Assembly (NCBI RefSeq): GCF_015207375.1
Contig: NZ_JADEWY010000032.1
Coordinates: 1-50,518 of the forward strand
DNA: 50,518 nucleotides
Direction of reading: 5' to 3'
DNA from: Coleofasciculus sp. LEGE 07092
GTDB lineage: Bacteria > Cyanobacteriota > Cyanobacteriia > Cyanobacteriales > Coleofasciculaceae
Shown here: in pieces, positions 1-9,395 of the stretch
Position numbering within the stretch: the stretch's first letter is position 1
Layout of the letters: every line of letters starts with the position of its first letter
Notes under the pieces: model-generated
What the model saw: only the letters and a program-made list of their open reading frames with translations
Databases searched by the model: none
Told to the model about the DNA's origin: nothing
Made by a program: the position numbers and the translations under genes

Positions 1-1059
1 GGCGCGATCATATCCTCCTGTCGCCAAGAGAGTACCATCGGGACTAAATTCCACCGAACGCACCCAATCTTGATGAGCAGTCAGTAAAGCGAGGAGTTTA
101 CCCGTCCTTAAATTCCACAATCGCACACCATCTCGACTAGCACTTGCCAGGGTTTCTCCGTCGGGATTGATGGCGATATCCCAAATTCGTCCCGTATGTC
201 CCGAAAGGGTGTGTACTTGTCTTCCGGTTGTGAAATTCCAAACCTTGATGGTACGCTCATAACTGGCACTCACCAGAGTTTGACCATCGGCAGTAAACTC
301 TAGATCACTAACAGAACTCTGATGGGCGGGAATTCTACTCAGCACTTGTCCTGTTTTCAGGTTCCACAGTTTCACTGAACCATATTTGTGTCCGCTTGCC
401 AGGATGTCGCCATCCGGATGAATATCGAGGGCGTAGGTTTGGTTATCGAAGCGTGCCAGGGTGTAAAGAGGACGCTTCTTGAGCAAATCCCACAACCGAA
501 TGCCATCTAAACCCCCACTCACTAAGGTTTGACTGTCTGGAGTAATGGCTAATGCCAGAATATTTGTGGTATGCTCTCGAAAAAGATGAGTATAATCCCC
601 CGTTTGCCAGTTCCAAATATTGATGATAGAATCCTGACCAGAGCTTACTAGGGTTTTTCCATCGGGTGTTAAGGCAAGGACACTGACAGAGGTCTTTTGC
701 GCCCGAGTATTTTCTACTTCTTTACCCGTTTTGAGCAACCAAATTTTAACCTGTCCATCGTTATAGCTGCCGCCACTCAGCAAGATTTGCCCATCTGGAC
801 TGAAGGCTAGAGACTCAACGGCTGTATTATGACCGATGAGTGTGCGAACGAGTTGAGGGTTTCTCCAAACGGTAGCCGATGATGGGGATGTTGGTGTTAC
901 TGCTGGTTGAGCAGGGATATTGGGAATGGGTGGAGGGGCGGGTACGGGCAGAGGTTGGCTCAGTGCAAGCTGTGAGGATAATCCGACTAGAGCTGTAGCT
1001 GTGATTCCCAAAAGGGCGAACTGTCGGATTCGGAAATAGAGACGGAGTAAGATTTTCAT
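1..1059 (-). CDS. WD40-repeat protein, 3' end beyond the window
   Basis: The frame is open from an ATG at 1059 to the window edge (353 codons), so the C-terminus is missing. It begins with a hydrophobic stretch ending in SQLALSQP that looks like a signal peptide or anchor, followed by a proline-rich spacer. About seven WD40 repeats follow, each with the pattern LAFSPDGQxLxSGxxD...IxIWN (for example SGGSYND, SSGQDS, SASRDG). WD40 propellers are protein-binding scaffolds, probably here on the periplasmic side. An in-frame GTG lies 30 bases upstream (1089); I prefer the ATG because it places the hydrophobic segment at the N-terminus. The partner is unknown. Confidence 0.85.
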   Translation of the reverse strand, partial: MKILLRLYFRIRQFALLGITATALVGLSSQLALSQPLPVPAPPPIPNIPAQPAVTPTSPSSATVWRNPQLVRTLIGHNTAVESLAFSPDGQILLSGGSYNDGQVKIWLLKTGKEVENTRAQKTSVSVLALTPDGKTLVSSGQDSIINIWNWQTGDYTHLFREHTTNILALAITPDSQTLVSGGLDGIRLWDLLKKRPLYTLARFDNQTYALDIHPDGDILASGHKYGSVKLWNLKTGQVLSRIPAHQSSVSDLEFTADGQTLVSASYERTIKVWNFTTGRQVHTLSGHTGRIWDIAINPDGETLASASRDGVRLWNLRTGKLLALLTAHQDWVRSVEFSPDGTLLATGGYDRA

Positions 1060-1107
1060 GCTGGTGGTGCGGGTGATGCGATCGCTCACGATTGTCTCAT
1101 TAGATAG

Positions 1108-1551
1108 TTAATTAGACTGATTCCCCGCCCCTTGAATGTTTGGGCAAATCGTGTGGGCGATGCGATCAGGAGAGGGTTGCTCTTGCCAGCCAGAAAGCAA
1201 GCCCAACAGCTCGGACTTCAAAAGTTTGAGAGCAGCAATTTGCTCGTCAATTATCTCAATTTTATGATGTAAATGCTGTTTTACGGCACCGCAGGGTAAT
1301 TGTCCAGAGTCGTGAACGGCTAAAATATCTTGAATTTCGCTGAGGCTGAGTCCCAAAGATTGTGCTCGTTTGATAAATGCGAGTCGATTCAGAACCTCGT
1401 TGGCGAATAGGCGATAACCGGAGTCAGAGCGGGTTGTTGTCGGTGCGAGCAGCCCCATCTCTTCGTAGTAGCGGATAGTTTTTACCGATAATCCACTTTG
1501 GCTGGCAACTTCACCAATTTTTAACCAGCAGTCGAGAACAGTTTTTCCCAT
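1108..1551 (-). CDS. MerR-family metal-responsive regulator
   Basis: This 147-residue protein has a MerR winged helix at residues 10-75 (KIGEVASQSG, then TIRYYEE and SGYRLF), followed by a long dimerisation helix. Family members bind the spacer of a promoter and untwist it when they bind metal. Cys87 (QLPCGAVK) and Cys136 (HTICPNI) match two of the metal-binding cysteines of the ZntR/PbrR branch. The cysteine usually found at the end of the dimerisation helix is absent (sequence LLSGWQE), so metal specificity cannot be assigned. The gene lies 57 bases downstream of a small membrane-protein gene on the same strand and may share its transcript. No metal exporter is adjacent. Confidence 0.85.
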   Translation of the reverse strand: MGKTVLDCWLKIGEVASQSGLSVKTIRYYEEMGLLAPTTTRSDSGYRLFANEVLNRLAFIKRAQSLGLSLSEIQDILAVHDSGQLPCGAVKQHLHHKIEIIDEQIAALKLLKSELLGLLSGWQEQPSPDRIAHTICPNIQGAGNQSN

Positions 1552-1608
1552 TTGTTGTCGAGTTGCGAATCAGCGCCAATTTTAGCAGCGGCGGTTAGAA
1601 GCGATCGC

Positions 1609-1902
1609 TTATCGGTGTGATTGACGCCTGGTAGAGTTAAGCATCGGCAGGGGCGGGCGAGAGGGACTCGAGGGCAGATAATGAGTGACGGGTTGCTCGA
1701 CGAGTTCTTCTTCTCTCTTCTGAGTTTGCCACCAACGCACAGCGATCGCTAGCATCACCATCAGCAGACCAAAACTCAGCAGCGACCAACGCTCCCCAAC
1801 ACCGCCAATCACGGCATCTACAGCTCCTACAATGATGATAAAACTAGAAATGGGTTCTTTGCGGTACGCTAACTTGAAAAATCTCGGTCCGATAGCATTC
1901 AT
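1609..1902 (-). CDS. Small two-helix membrane protein
   Basis: I do not recognise a named family. The 97-residue protein has two hydrophobic segments at about 19-34 (ISSFIIIVGAVDAVIGG) and 40-56 (SLLSFGLLMVMLAIAV), then a basic, proline-rich tail. This arrangement occurs in many small conserved cyanobacterial inner-membrane proteins. It is followed by the MerR gene on the same strand, which suggests co-transcription. The start at 1902 is chosen because the N-terminus GPRFFKLAYRKEPISS leads directly into the first helix. Confidence 0.6.
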   Translation of the reverse strand: MNAIGPRFFKLAYRKEPISSFIIIVGAVDAVIGGVGERWSLLSFGLLMVMLAIAVRWWQTQKREEELVEQPVTHYLPSSPSRPPLPMLNSTRRQSHR

Positions 1903-2095
1903 AAGGTTCTACTTAAGTATTTATTCTAATTCCAGGGTATCCGATCCGTGCCCGAATTAGCGATGGATTATTCCATTGAAGAATGCCTGACTAGAAGGGG
2001 ACAAGGGGAAGCCGAAGGTGGGGAAGATGGGGGGTATTTTAATCAACATTCAGTCGGCAAATTTTCTCTTTATCTCCCCTATCTCCCCCACACCT

Positions 2096-2266
2096 TTACT
2101 GCAAGCCCAGCCAGGTTAGCAAACCTTGACCTGTAGCGTATTCAATGACCAAAGTCAAAATAAAACCAATCATTGCTGCTCGCCCGTTCAATCGCTCTGC
2201 ATATTCGTTGAAGCCAAACTTGGGTTCTGCTAGTTGGGGGATTGTAGTTGGTTGAGGTTGTGTCAT
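2096..2266 (-). CDS. hli: High-light-inducible protein (HLIP/SCP, single-helix CAB-like)
   Basis: This 56-residue gene is short and easily overlooked. Residues 24-35 read ERLNGRAAMIGF, the chlorophyll-binding signature of the HLIP/SCP family, and they begin a single transmembrane helix that runs to about residue 45. HLIPs sit in the thylakoid membrane, bind chlorophyll and carotenoid as dimers, and protect photosystem assembly under excess light. The short hydrophilic N-terminus and the tail TWLGLQ are typical. The gene lies between the small membrane protein and the oppositely oriented ald gene. The start at 2266 is the only ATG upstream of the motif in frame. Confidence 0.93.
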   Translation of the reverse strand: MTQPQPTTIPQLAEPKFGFNEYAERLNGRAAMIGFILTLVIEYATGQGLLTWLGLQ

Positions 2267-2359
2267 GATTCTCTAAGCCTCGCACGTCGAGTAAGTTACA
2301 ATTCTTTACTAATTTTAACAGTCAAGACAAGCAAGGGTGCCTGAACAGGTAAAATAGAT

Positions 2360-3454
2360 ATGGAAGTTGGTGTACCAAAAGAAACGAAAGACCAGGAATT
2401 CCGGGTCGGGTTAAGTCCCAGTAGCGTCAGAGTCTTAGGTGAAGTGGGTCATGCCGTTTGGGTTGAGACTCAAGCGGGTGTGGGTGCTGGCTTTACCGAT
2501 GAAGATTACCAGCAGGCGGGGGCAACCATAGTCTCGACTGCTGCTGATGCGTGGAATCGGGAACTGGTGGTTAAGGTTAAAGAACCTCTGAAGTCAGAGT
2601 ACCAATTTTTGCAAAAGGGGCAGATCTTATTTACTTACCTGCATTTGGCAGCAGACCGCCCTCTAACTGAGCATCTCATGGATTGCTGTGTTTGTGCGAT
2701 CGCCTATGAAACCGTTGAACTTAGCGATGGCAGGTTGCCCCTGCTGACTCCCATGAGCATTATTGCAGGTCGTCTTTCCGTACAATTTGGGAGCAGATTT
2801 CTCGAACGCCAGCAAGGAGGGCGGGGGGTTCTCTTGGGCGGTGTACCTGGAGTGCGCCCCGGTCAGGTGGTGATTCTTGGTGGTGGAGTTGTGGGTACGG
2901 AGGCGGCTCGAATTGCGGTCGGCATGGGAGCGCAAGTTCAGATTCTGGATGTGAATGTGGAGCGTTTGGCTTATTTAGAAACCCTCTTTGGTTCTAGAGT
3001 CGAACTTCTTTACAGCAACTCGGCACAAATTGAAGCGGTTGTTCCCCAAGCGGATTTGGTTATCGGTGCAGTTTTGGTTTTAGGGCGTCGCGCTCCTATC
3101 CTCGTGCCTGGAAGCTTAGTCCAGCAAATGCATCCGGGTTCTGTAATAGTCGATGTTGCAGTAGATCAAGGGGGTTGTATTGAGACGGTACGACCCACGT
3201 CTCACACTAATCCTATCTATATTGAAGAAGGTGTAGTTCATTATGGTGTGCCAAATATGCCGGGAGCTGTACCCTGGACGGCAACCCAAGCACTCAACAA
3301 CAGTACGTTACCCTACGTTTTAAAGCTGGCGAATCAGGGAATAAAGGCTGTAGAGCTTGACCCAGTACTCGCAAAGGGGGTGAACGTACAGAATCACCGA
3401 TTGGTTCATCCGGCGGTGGGAGAGGTGTTTCCTGATTTGGTTCAGGGTTTGTAG
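2360..3454 (+). CDS. ald: Alanine dehydrogenase
   Basis: The 364-residue protein catalyses reversible NAD-dependent deamination of L-alanine to pyruvate and ammonium. Its length and key residues match the well-studied Phormidium enzyme: Arg15, Lys74 and His95 for substrate binding and catalysis, Asp269 (DVAVDQGG) and Asn299 (VPNMPGAVP). The nucleotide-binding loop GGGVVGTEAA is at 174-183 and is followed by the adenosine-binding acidic residue in ILDVN. The enzyme is cytosolic and joins nitrogen assimilation to carbon metabolism. It faces the amidase gene across a short convergent spacer. The frame is complete and nothing looks unusual. Confidence 0.97.
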   Translation: MEVGVPKETKDQEFRVGLSPSSVRVLGEVGHAVWVETQAGVGAGFTDEDYQQAGATIVSTAADAWNRELVVKVKEPLKSEYQFLQKGQILFTYLHLAADRPLTEHLMDCCVCAIAYETVELSDGRLPLLTPMSIIAGRLSVQFGSRFLERQQGGRGVLLGGVPGVRPGQVVILGGGVVGTEAARIAVGMGAQVQILDVNVERLAYLETLFGSRVELLYSNSAQIEAVVPQADLVIGAVLVLGRRAPILVPGSLVQQMHPGSVIVDVAVDQGGCIETVRPTSHTNPIYIEEGVVHYGVPNMPGAVPWTATQALNNSTLPYVLKLANQGIKAVELDPVLAKGVNVQNHRLVHPAVGEVFPDLVQGL

Positions 3455-3486
3455 TTTAGGGTCAATCGAGTGATCAACCCTGAACT
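3453..3486. terminator. Inverted repeat between convergent ald and amidase genes
   Basis: Arms AGTTTAGGGT (3453-3462) and ACCCTGAACT (3477-3486) pair with one G-T mismatch around a 14-base loop. The position between two convergent genes suggests a bidirectional transcription stop. There is no long T-run on either side, so this is only a candidate. Confidence 0.4.
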
Positions 3487-3509
3487 TTAGCGATCGCACA
3501 ATGGGGACT

Positions 3510-4691
3510 TTAAGCCAAATTTAAAACTGACCAGGTAACTGTACCAACAATACCATCCCCTTCCAAACCTTTCGATCGTTGAAACCCAATCACCGCCGCT
3601 TTTGTGCGAGCACCGAAGGCTCCATCGGCTGCACCGGGGTCGAATCCTTGCTTTTGCAGGAGTTGCTGGAGTTTCTTAACTTCTGAATTAACGGCTCCTT
3701 CCTGTAAGGGGAGAAAGGGTTCTGACGGTTCGTTACGCCATTTTTGAGAAAACTCCAGTAAACTTTGGGTAGCAAGTTGTTGCTGTAGCCACTCAATTGC
3801 CTGAGTTTGGTGAGGCAAGCCGCGATAATACTTGTAAGTGTCGAGCAAATTGATCATTGAGAGGGGTTGTGGTGTTAACGGAACAGAACCCCCATCAGTT
3901 GGTTTCTGTTGCTGTTTAGAAACCCGCTCGAGTATACTCCAGGTTGCAGGTCCCACCAACCCATCAGGATCTAATCCGTGAAACTTCTGAAACGAAATCA
4001 CCGCTTCAGTTGTACCCGCACCAAAGATGCCATCAATCGGACCAGGATTAAAGTTTTGAGCTTTGAGGAGTTGCTGAAGTTCTTTGACTTTGAGTCCTGT
4101 GTCACCTTCCCGGAGAATTTCTTCAACAGAAAGCCCCAGTCGCTGGCGCACCTCTTGACGCAAACGGGGCAATTGACTGTAAAGCCAGTTACCAGGACAT
4201 TGGGTGGGTGAAAAGTCTCGATGTCCTTTGATATTATCAGGGTCAATTTTAGCAGCCGAGCAAATCGAAACGCATAACTCAACCAGAGCATTCCACTGAT
4301 GGGCATTCATCTGGTAAGTTGTGAAGGTTCCTTCATTTTCAATGCCCGGTGACTCGTTGCCTTTATTGGTGCCAGCGTGGGCAGAACGGACGCTGCGTCC
4401 CCGTTTGATGGCATTCAAAGAACTGTGTCTGCCTTCTAAGAGAAACCCACCGGTGGTATTGAGGAAATTATGACCAGAATCCGCCCAACCAAAGCCATCC
4501 ATGTGGGCTTTTTGAATGCTCCTGGCAAGGCTTTTAGCTCCTGCCAAGGTGCCTCTGGATATATCGTTGGGGGGGTTGGGAGTTGCGGTGTGATGAATGA
4601 CAATATATTGGGGTAGAGTTTCTGGTGTCCAACTTTTGGGGGGACTGGCTCCCCATTCTTTGGTAGAAATGACACTAGCTGTAAATGCCAT
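3510..4691 (-). CDS. N-acetylmuramoyl-L-alanine amidase (PGRP/Amidase_2 type) with two peptidoglycan-binding domains
   Basis: The N-terminal domain (about 8-185) is a type-2 amidase. The zinc ligands appear to be His33/34 (IVIHHTA), His157 (KGHRDF) and Cys165 (TQCPGNW). It hydrolyses the bond between MurNAc and L-alanine in peptide stems. Two PG_binding_1 modules follow at about 197-255 (GDTGLKVKELQ...DGIFGAGTTEAV) and 334-391 (GAVNSEVKKLQ...DGAFGARTKAAV). They are separated by a helical linker containing TYKYYRGLPHQ. No signal peptide is visible, so export is uncertain; it could act in wall recycling or after lysis. The 393 residues form one complete frame. Confidence 0.92.
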   Translation of the reverse strand: MAFTASVISTKEWGASPPKSWTPETLPQYIVIHHTATPNPPNDISRGTLAGAKSLARSIQKAHMDGFGWADSGHNFLNTTGGFLLEGRHSSLNAIKRGRSVRSAHAGTNKGNESPGIENEGTFTTYQMNAHQWNALVELCVSICSAAKIDPDNIKGHRDFSPTQCPGNWLYSQLPRLRQEVRQRLGLSVEEILREGDTGLKVKELQQLLKAQNFNPGPIDGIFGAGTTEAVISFQKFHGLDPDGLVGPATWSILERVSKQQQKPTDGGSVPLTPQPLSMINLLDTYKYYRGLPHQTQAIEWLQQQLATQSLLEFSQKWRNEPSEPFLPLQEGAVNSEVKKLQQLLQKQGFDPGAADGAFGARTKAAVIGFQRSKGLEGDGIVGTVTWSVLNLA

Positions 4692-4795
4692 ATTTATCGT
4701 TTTTCTCCGGTGGCGATCAATGTTGACCTTGAACCCAAATCGTGCTTCTCAATTGAGAAGACTCTAATTCCTAATTTATAGTTTATAACTCATCA

Positions 4796-7700
4796 TTACC
4801 CAAAGGGAATTGTCACGGTAAAACTTGTTCCAACACCCACTTCACTTGTCACCGTAATTGTGCCGCCGTGTACATCCACGCAATTTTTGGCAACGGTTAG
4901 CCCCAATCCTGAACCCGGAATGCTGCCAATATTCCCTCCCCGATGAAAGGCTTCAAATAAGTGATCTTGATCTGAAGGAGGAATACCCCTTCCTAGATCG
5001 CTGATTTGGAATATTGCCTCTGTTGGCGTACAGATTAATTGAAACTGAATCTCATCGCCTTGGGTAGAATATTTAATCGCGTTTGAGAGTAAATTAGTCA
5101 GGATAGATCGCAGAAGTTTTTCGTCGAAAAATGCCCGCTTACAGTCTCCTTGATAGTTAAAAGTAAGGATATATTGGTTGCCAGCATTAAGTTGCATTTC
5201 TTCCACGATTTGCTGACAGAAGGGTTCGAGAGCGAGGGATGCGGGGTTGAACTCCAGTTTTCCGGTTTCAGCTCGATTGATAGTCAGAATATCTTCCAGC
5301 ATTTGCCGCATTCGTTTAGCCGTCGCCTCAATACGGTTCAGATTTCGGAGCCGTTTTTGATCAGACGATTCACGGGCACAAAGTTGGAGTAACTGAGCCG
5401 ATGCCAAAATGGTACTTAAGGGAGTTCGGAATTCATGGGAGGCTAAGGAAAAAAAGCGCAGTCTCAAGTGACTGAGTTCTTGCTCTCGCTCTAATTGTCG
5501 CCGTATTTCTTCTGCCCGTTTGCGTTCGGTAATGTCAAGACCGATACCGATAATATACTTGACTGAGCCATTCGCATGAAAGATAACGGTGTGAGCCCAG
5601 GAGAAAAAGTTCTGACTCCCATCCCGTGCTATCCAAGAGTTTTCAAAATCCTTGGACGTATGAGTCGTTTGCAGTTCTCTAAATTCTGATTTAAACAGCT
5701 CTATTTCTTCATCGATCAGCAAAAAGTCCCAAACAAACTTGCCTTTAACTTCGTCGGCGGAATAGCCCGTTAGTTTTTCACAGGCTTGATTGAAGTGAAC
5801 GATTTTTCCTTGCTGATCAAATACGACAATCAGGGCATTCGCCGTATCTAAAATGGTTGAAACAAAGTTTCGCTCTTCGAGTAAGGCTAGCTCTGTCCGT
5901 TTGCGATCGCTAATATTTTGTGACATGGATAAGCCACCGTAGACTTCTCCCTCTTCGTTCTTCAATGGCAGTAGGTGTACCCAATAAATTCTCTCCCCCA
6001 AAGCGAATTCAAACACCCTTGCCTCACCCTTGAGTACGGCGTGATAATAGGGTTCTATCTCTGCATATACCTTTGTGGGAAACGCTTCTCCAATTGTTTT
6101 TCCGACTAAACACGCATTGGAAAGTCCCACCTCTGCCAATCCCGTGCCGTCAACGAGGGTGTAGCGTAATTCTTTATCAAACAAAGCCACTGTCCCGTTG
6201 GGGAAATTTTGAGTGAGCGTGCGGTATAGTTCTTGGGTTTTTCTTTGTTGTTCTTCTGCCTGCTTGCGCTCGATAATATCTCGCCAGGCGACAGCATATC
6301 CATCACCAAATTTGACCACACTGATTCGGTATGCTTGACTAAGATGGCGATGGGGAGAGGTATCCTCTGCATACCAAACCAATTCTTTGATAAACGGTTG
6401 ACCGGTTTCTACTACTTGACAGTAGTCATCGAATAAACCGTTTTCTCGATTAGCAGGAAAGAGTTTGCACAAGCGCTTGCCAATCTGTTCAGCTTTCGTT
6501 AAGCCTGTATCCTCACAAGCTGCCCTATTGACATATTCGATGCAAAAGTCTGCGATTTTTCCTGATTCATCGCGAATGCTGGTGCAAATGCTAAAGCAGT
6601 CGAGCATATTCTCAATGGAGGTGCGGAATCGTTCCTCACTGGCTGCTAGTTCCGCTTCTAGCTGCTTGCGTTCGGTAACATTGATCGCTGTACCGAGGAT
6701 ATATTCTGGCATACCCTCATCATTTTGGGTAAAGACAATTTCCCACAAATGCAACCAACACCATTCCCCTTGGGCATTTTTGACGCGGACTTCCTGTTCA
6801 AAAATTTCACCCTCGTTAGCTGTGAGGTATTGTTCCTGAATCAAAGCTCGATAGGGCGAGTCTGCCGGATGCAACACCTCTGGAATAAATGGGAAACTCT
6901 TGGCTTGAATTTGAGCCTGAGTCATCCCAAAAAATTCTTCGCTGCGTCGATTTACCCAAATAATACGATGTTGAATTTGGTCGTAGATGTAGAGTAAGTT
7001 GGGCGTGGTGTCGGTGATTTGCTGGATAAAATGCTGACTCTTGCGCAGGGTTTCTTCAACTTGCTTGAGTTCAGTGATATCTTGATTAACAACAATGGCT
7101 CCGATAATCGCTTGGTCTTCATTCCACAGGGGCATGGCAGAATTCAGGATTGTTTTATAGGTGCCATCGAAACATTGAATTTTAATGACCTCATTGATAG
7201 AGGTTTCCCCCTTGGTAATTGCCCTAGATAGCGCCCATTTGTCAGGGGCAATCGGTTCTCCCGTATTTGTCCACCACCCTTTATACTCACCATACTGATT
7301 AACCCCAACATACCGAGCTCCCGCCCAGATTTGTTCCCCAGCCGGGTTGCTTTGCAAGATGACACCCACTTCGTTGGTAATCCAAACGCCGACGGGCAGG
7401 GTATCTAAAATCTTGCTGAGGAGCGCTTCCCGATATTGCAATTCCTGTTCAGCTTGTTTGCGCTGGCTAATGTTCATGGCGGCACAGGTGATGCCCACAA
7501 CATTGCGATCGCTATCAAACAGAGGTTCTACGGTTAAGTCATAGTAACGAATCTGTCCATCTACGGCGATCGCAATTTCTTGACGCTCTCCTATGCCACT
7601 GGTTAGCACTCGATGCTTTACAGCGATTAGACGTTCGGCGTTTTCCGGCTCGAACAGTTCGGTTTCCAACTTACCCACCAGCGTCGAACCATCAATCCCG

Positions 7701-8233
7701 CTCGCCGGATTGTAAACCCAGGTGTAGCGCAACTCTCTGTCTTGATTGAAGACGACAATCGGCGAATTTTTGAGAACCACCCGAAAGCGCTCTTCACTTT
7801 CTTGGAGCGATCGAATTAATGCGGTTTTTTCAGCTTCCACCTGCCGCAGTTGAGCTATTTCTGCCTGGAATTGAGCCGTGCGCTCTGCTAGTTGCCGTTC
7901 TAACTCCTGGTCTAAACTGAGTTGTGTCTCACAGGACAATGCCCGTGCTACTTTAATATCACAACTGTTGTCTTCCAGCTTTTGCCATGCATCCTGTACA
8001 GGTAAAGAGTCAGTGAACAACTGCCGAAGCTGACAGTACACCCCAGTGAGTAGCCCTAGACTAAAACCGTTGGCAATTGCCACCACCAGCATCGGATTGG
8101 GCAAATGGGTTAGTGCAGAGGGTACGGCAATTATAGTCCAACAGGAAAAAGCGATCGCGCCACTGAGTATCAGTAACGCCAAACCTAACCCGCCGACTGT
8201 AATTTTTTGTTCGATAGATCCGTTCATAGGCAT
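4796..8233 (-). CDS. Membrane-anchored sensor histidine kinase with six PAS domains
   Basis: This 1145-residue kinase starts with two hydrophobic helices (about 11-34 and 48-66) and a coiled coil (105-145). Six PAS or PAC-like sensor domains follow at about 145-262, 266-395, 398-527, 530-660, 664-782 and 785-908; most end in an ERKQAE-type linker. The HisKA domain carries the phosphoacceptor His933 (SLASHEFRTPL). The ATPase domain has NLLSNAIKYS, DLGRGIPP and GSGLGL. No receiver domain is attached, so the signal must pass to a separate regulator; the divergent OmpR-type gene at 8516 is the obvious candidate. The signal sensed by the PAS array cannot be told from the sequence. Confidence 0.95.
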   Translation of the reverse strand: MPMNGSIEQKITVGGLGLALLILSGAIAFSCWTIIAVPSALTHLPNPMLVVAIANGFSLGLLTGVYCQLRQLFTDSLPVQDAWQKLEDNSCDIKVARALSCETQLSLDQELERQLAERTAQFQAEIAQLRQVEAEKTALIRSLQESEERFRVVLKNSPIVVFNQDRELRYTWVYNPASGIDGSTLVGKLETELFEPENAERLIAVKHRVLTSGIGERQEIAIAVDGQIRYYDLTVEPLFDSDRNVVGITCAAMNISQRKQAEQELQYREALLSKILDTLPVGVWITNEVGVILQSNPAGEQIWAGARYVGVNQYGEYKGWWTNTGEPIAPDKWALSRAITKGETSINEVIKIQCFDGTYKTILNSAMPLWNEDQAIIGAIVVNQDITELKQVEETLRKSQHFIQQITDTTPNLLYIYDQIQHRIIWVNRRSEEFFGMTQAQIQAKSFPFIPEVLHPADSPYRALIQEQYLTANEGEIFEQEVRVKNAQGEWCWLHLWEIVFTQNDEGMPEYILGTAINVTERKQLEAELAASEERFRTSIENMLDCFSICTSIRDESGKIADFCIEYVNRAACEDTGLTKAEQIGKRLCKLFPANRENGLFDDYCQVVETGQPFIKELVWYAEDTSPHRHLSQAYRISVVKFGDGYAVAWRDIIERKQAEEQQRKTQELYRTLTQNFPNGTVALFDKELRYTLVDGTGLAEVGLSNACLVGKTIGEAFPTKVYAEIEPYYHAVLKGEARVFEFALGERIYWVHLLPLKNEEGEVYGGLSMSQNISDRKRTELALLEERNFVSTILDTANALIVVFDQQGKIVHFNQACEKLTGYSADEVKGKFVWDFLLIDEEIELFKSEFRELQTTHTSKDFENSWIARDGSQNFFSWAHTVIFHANGSVKYIIGIGLDITERKRAEEIRRQLEREQELSHLRLRFFSLASHEFRTPLSTILASAQLLQLCARESSDQKRLRNLNRIEATAKRMRQMLEDILTINRAETGKLEFNPASLALEPFCQQIVEEMQLNAGNQYILTFNYQGDCKRAFFDEKLLRSILTNLLSNAIKYSTQGDEIQFQLICTPTEAIFQISDLGRGIPPSDQDHLFEAFHRGGNIGSIPGSGLGLTVAKNCVDVHGGTITVTSEVGVGTSFTVTIPFG

Positions 8234-8484
8234 TCAGCACTCTGGACTAGCGATATCCCCGGCAGGACTTGATATGTAAAATTATCGGGCAAAAGCCGCC
8301 CATTGATTTCAGCTTAAAGAGTTCAATACAGTAATGAGCGATGCATTGCCTCTCACTAGAGTTGATACAGTTAAAAACAGCAAGACGCTCTAACTCATCT
8401 GTTATACAACGTAATACCTCAGTTGAACATTAACATCCGTTCAAATCGTCAAAAATCTAGCCTCGATTAGACTTCTTGCAACTG

Positions 8485-8510
8485 TTCCCATTCCCTATTC
8501 CCCATTCCCC
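8485..8510. repeat. STRR-like C-rich short repeat just before a start codon
   Basis: The run is made of degenerate CCCATT(C) and CCCTATT units and ends five bases before the ATG of the response-regulator gene. The same kind of run lies immediately upstream of the genes starting at 19561 and 24465. Confidence 0.7.
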
Positions 8511-8515
8511 TTGAG

Positions 8516-9190
8516 ATGAAGCTCTTATTAGTTGAAGACGATCTACCTCTGGCAGAAGCCTTAGCGGAAGCCCTCACTGATCAACAGTACGTTGTTGATG
8601 TCGTCAATGATGGTGAAGACGGCTGGAACCAAATCACAGCCCTTGAGTATGACTTAATTTTGCTAGATATGATGCTGCCCACCCTAGATGGCGTCAGCTT
8701 GTGTCGGCGGGTGCGCTCTCATGGCTGTAATTCTCCTATCTTGATGATTACAGCTCGCGACACGAGTACCGATAAAGTGAATAGCTTGGACGCGGGAGTT
8801 GATGATTATATCGTTAAACCCGTCGATCTCCCAGAACTTTTGGCGCGGGTGAGAGCATTGCTGCGACGGGGAACAACGTCAGCACCGGTGCTGGAGTGGG
8901 GAGGCTTACAACTCAATCCCAGTACCCATGAAGTCACTTACAACGAAGAACCCCTACACCTAACTCCCAAAGAATATTCTTTCCTCGAGCTATTTTTGCG
9001 CAACGGGCGACGGGTACTCAATCGCAATTTTATCATTGATCACTTATGGTCACTAGAGGAACCTCCATCGGAAGATACGGTCAAGGCTCATATTAAAAGC
9101 TTGCGCCACAAACTCAAAAAGGTAGGCGCTCCAGACAACTTGATTGAGACGGTTCACAGCGTTGGCTATCGCCTCAAGCCCATTTCTTAA
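8516..9190 (+). CDS. OmpR/PhoB-family response regulator
   Basis: The receiver domain (1-115) has the acidic pair Glu7-Asp8-Asp9, the phosphoacceptor Asp51 (LILLDMMLP), Thr79 and Lys101 (YIVKPVD). The winged-helix DNA-binding domain (about 127-222) carries LTPKEYSFLELF and the recognition region SEDTVKAHIKSLRHKL, ending with ETVHSVGYRL. It should bind direct repeats upstream of target genes when phosphorylated. It diverges from the six-PAS kinase across 282 bases, so the two probably form one two-component system with a shared control region. The start follows a C-rich repeat, with GAG five bases upstream as the only weak ribosome site. Confidence 0.94.
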   Translation: MKLLLVEDDLPLAEALAEALTDQQYVVDVVNDGEDGWNQITALEYDLILLDMMLPTLDGVSLCRRVRSHGCNSPILMITARDTSTDKVNSLDAGVDDYIVKPVDLPELLARVRALLRRGTTSAPVLEWGGLQLNPSTHEVTYNEEPLHLTPKEYSFLELFLRNGRRVLNRNFIIDHLWSLEEPPSEDTVKAHIKSLRHKLKKVGAPDNLIETVHSVGYRLKPIS

Positions 9191-9395
9191 TGTTTTCTTT
9201 AGAAAGTTCCCACCTTTCCTTTAGGGTTCTTACTCAAATTTTTCACTTTTGAAGTGTACTCTCAATACTGTTAGGTTACGTCCTACCGGGTTATTCCGTC
9301 TTCTCAAGCTGCTTCCAGGCATTTAGGGAACTCTGATTGCTGGCAGCGCTATTGTCATCTCCATCTGGTAGCCCATGAATTTGAGGAAACAGACA

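Noticed and set aside
1948..2136. 62-codon frame on the plus strand
   Set aside because: It covers G-rich and C-rich repeat-like sequence and the end of the HLIP gene on the other strand; the product is low-complexity.
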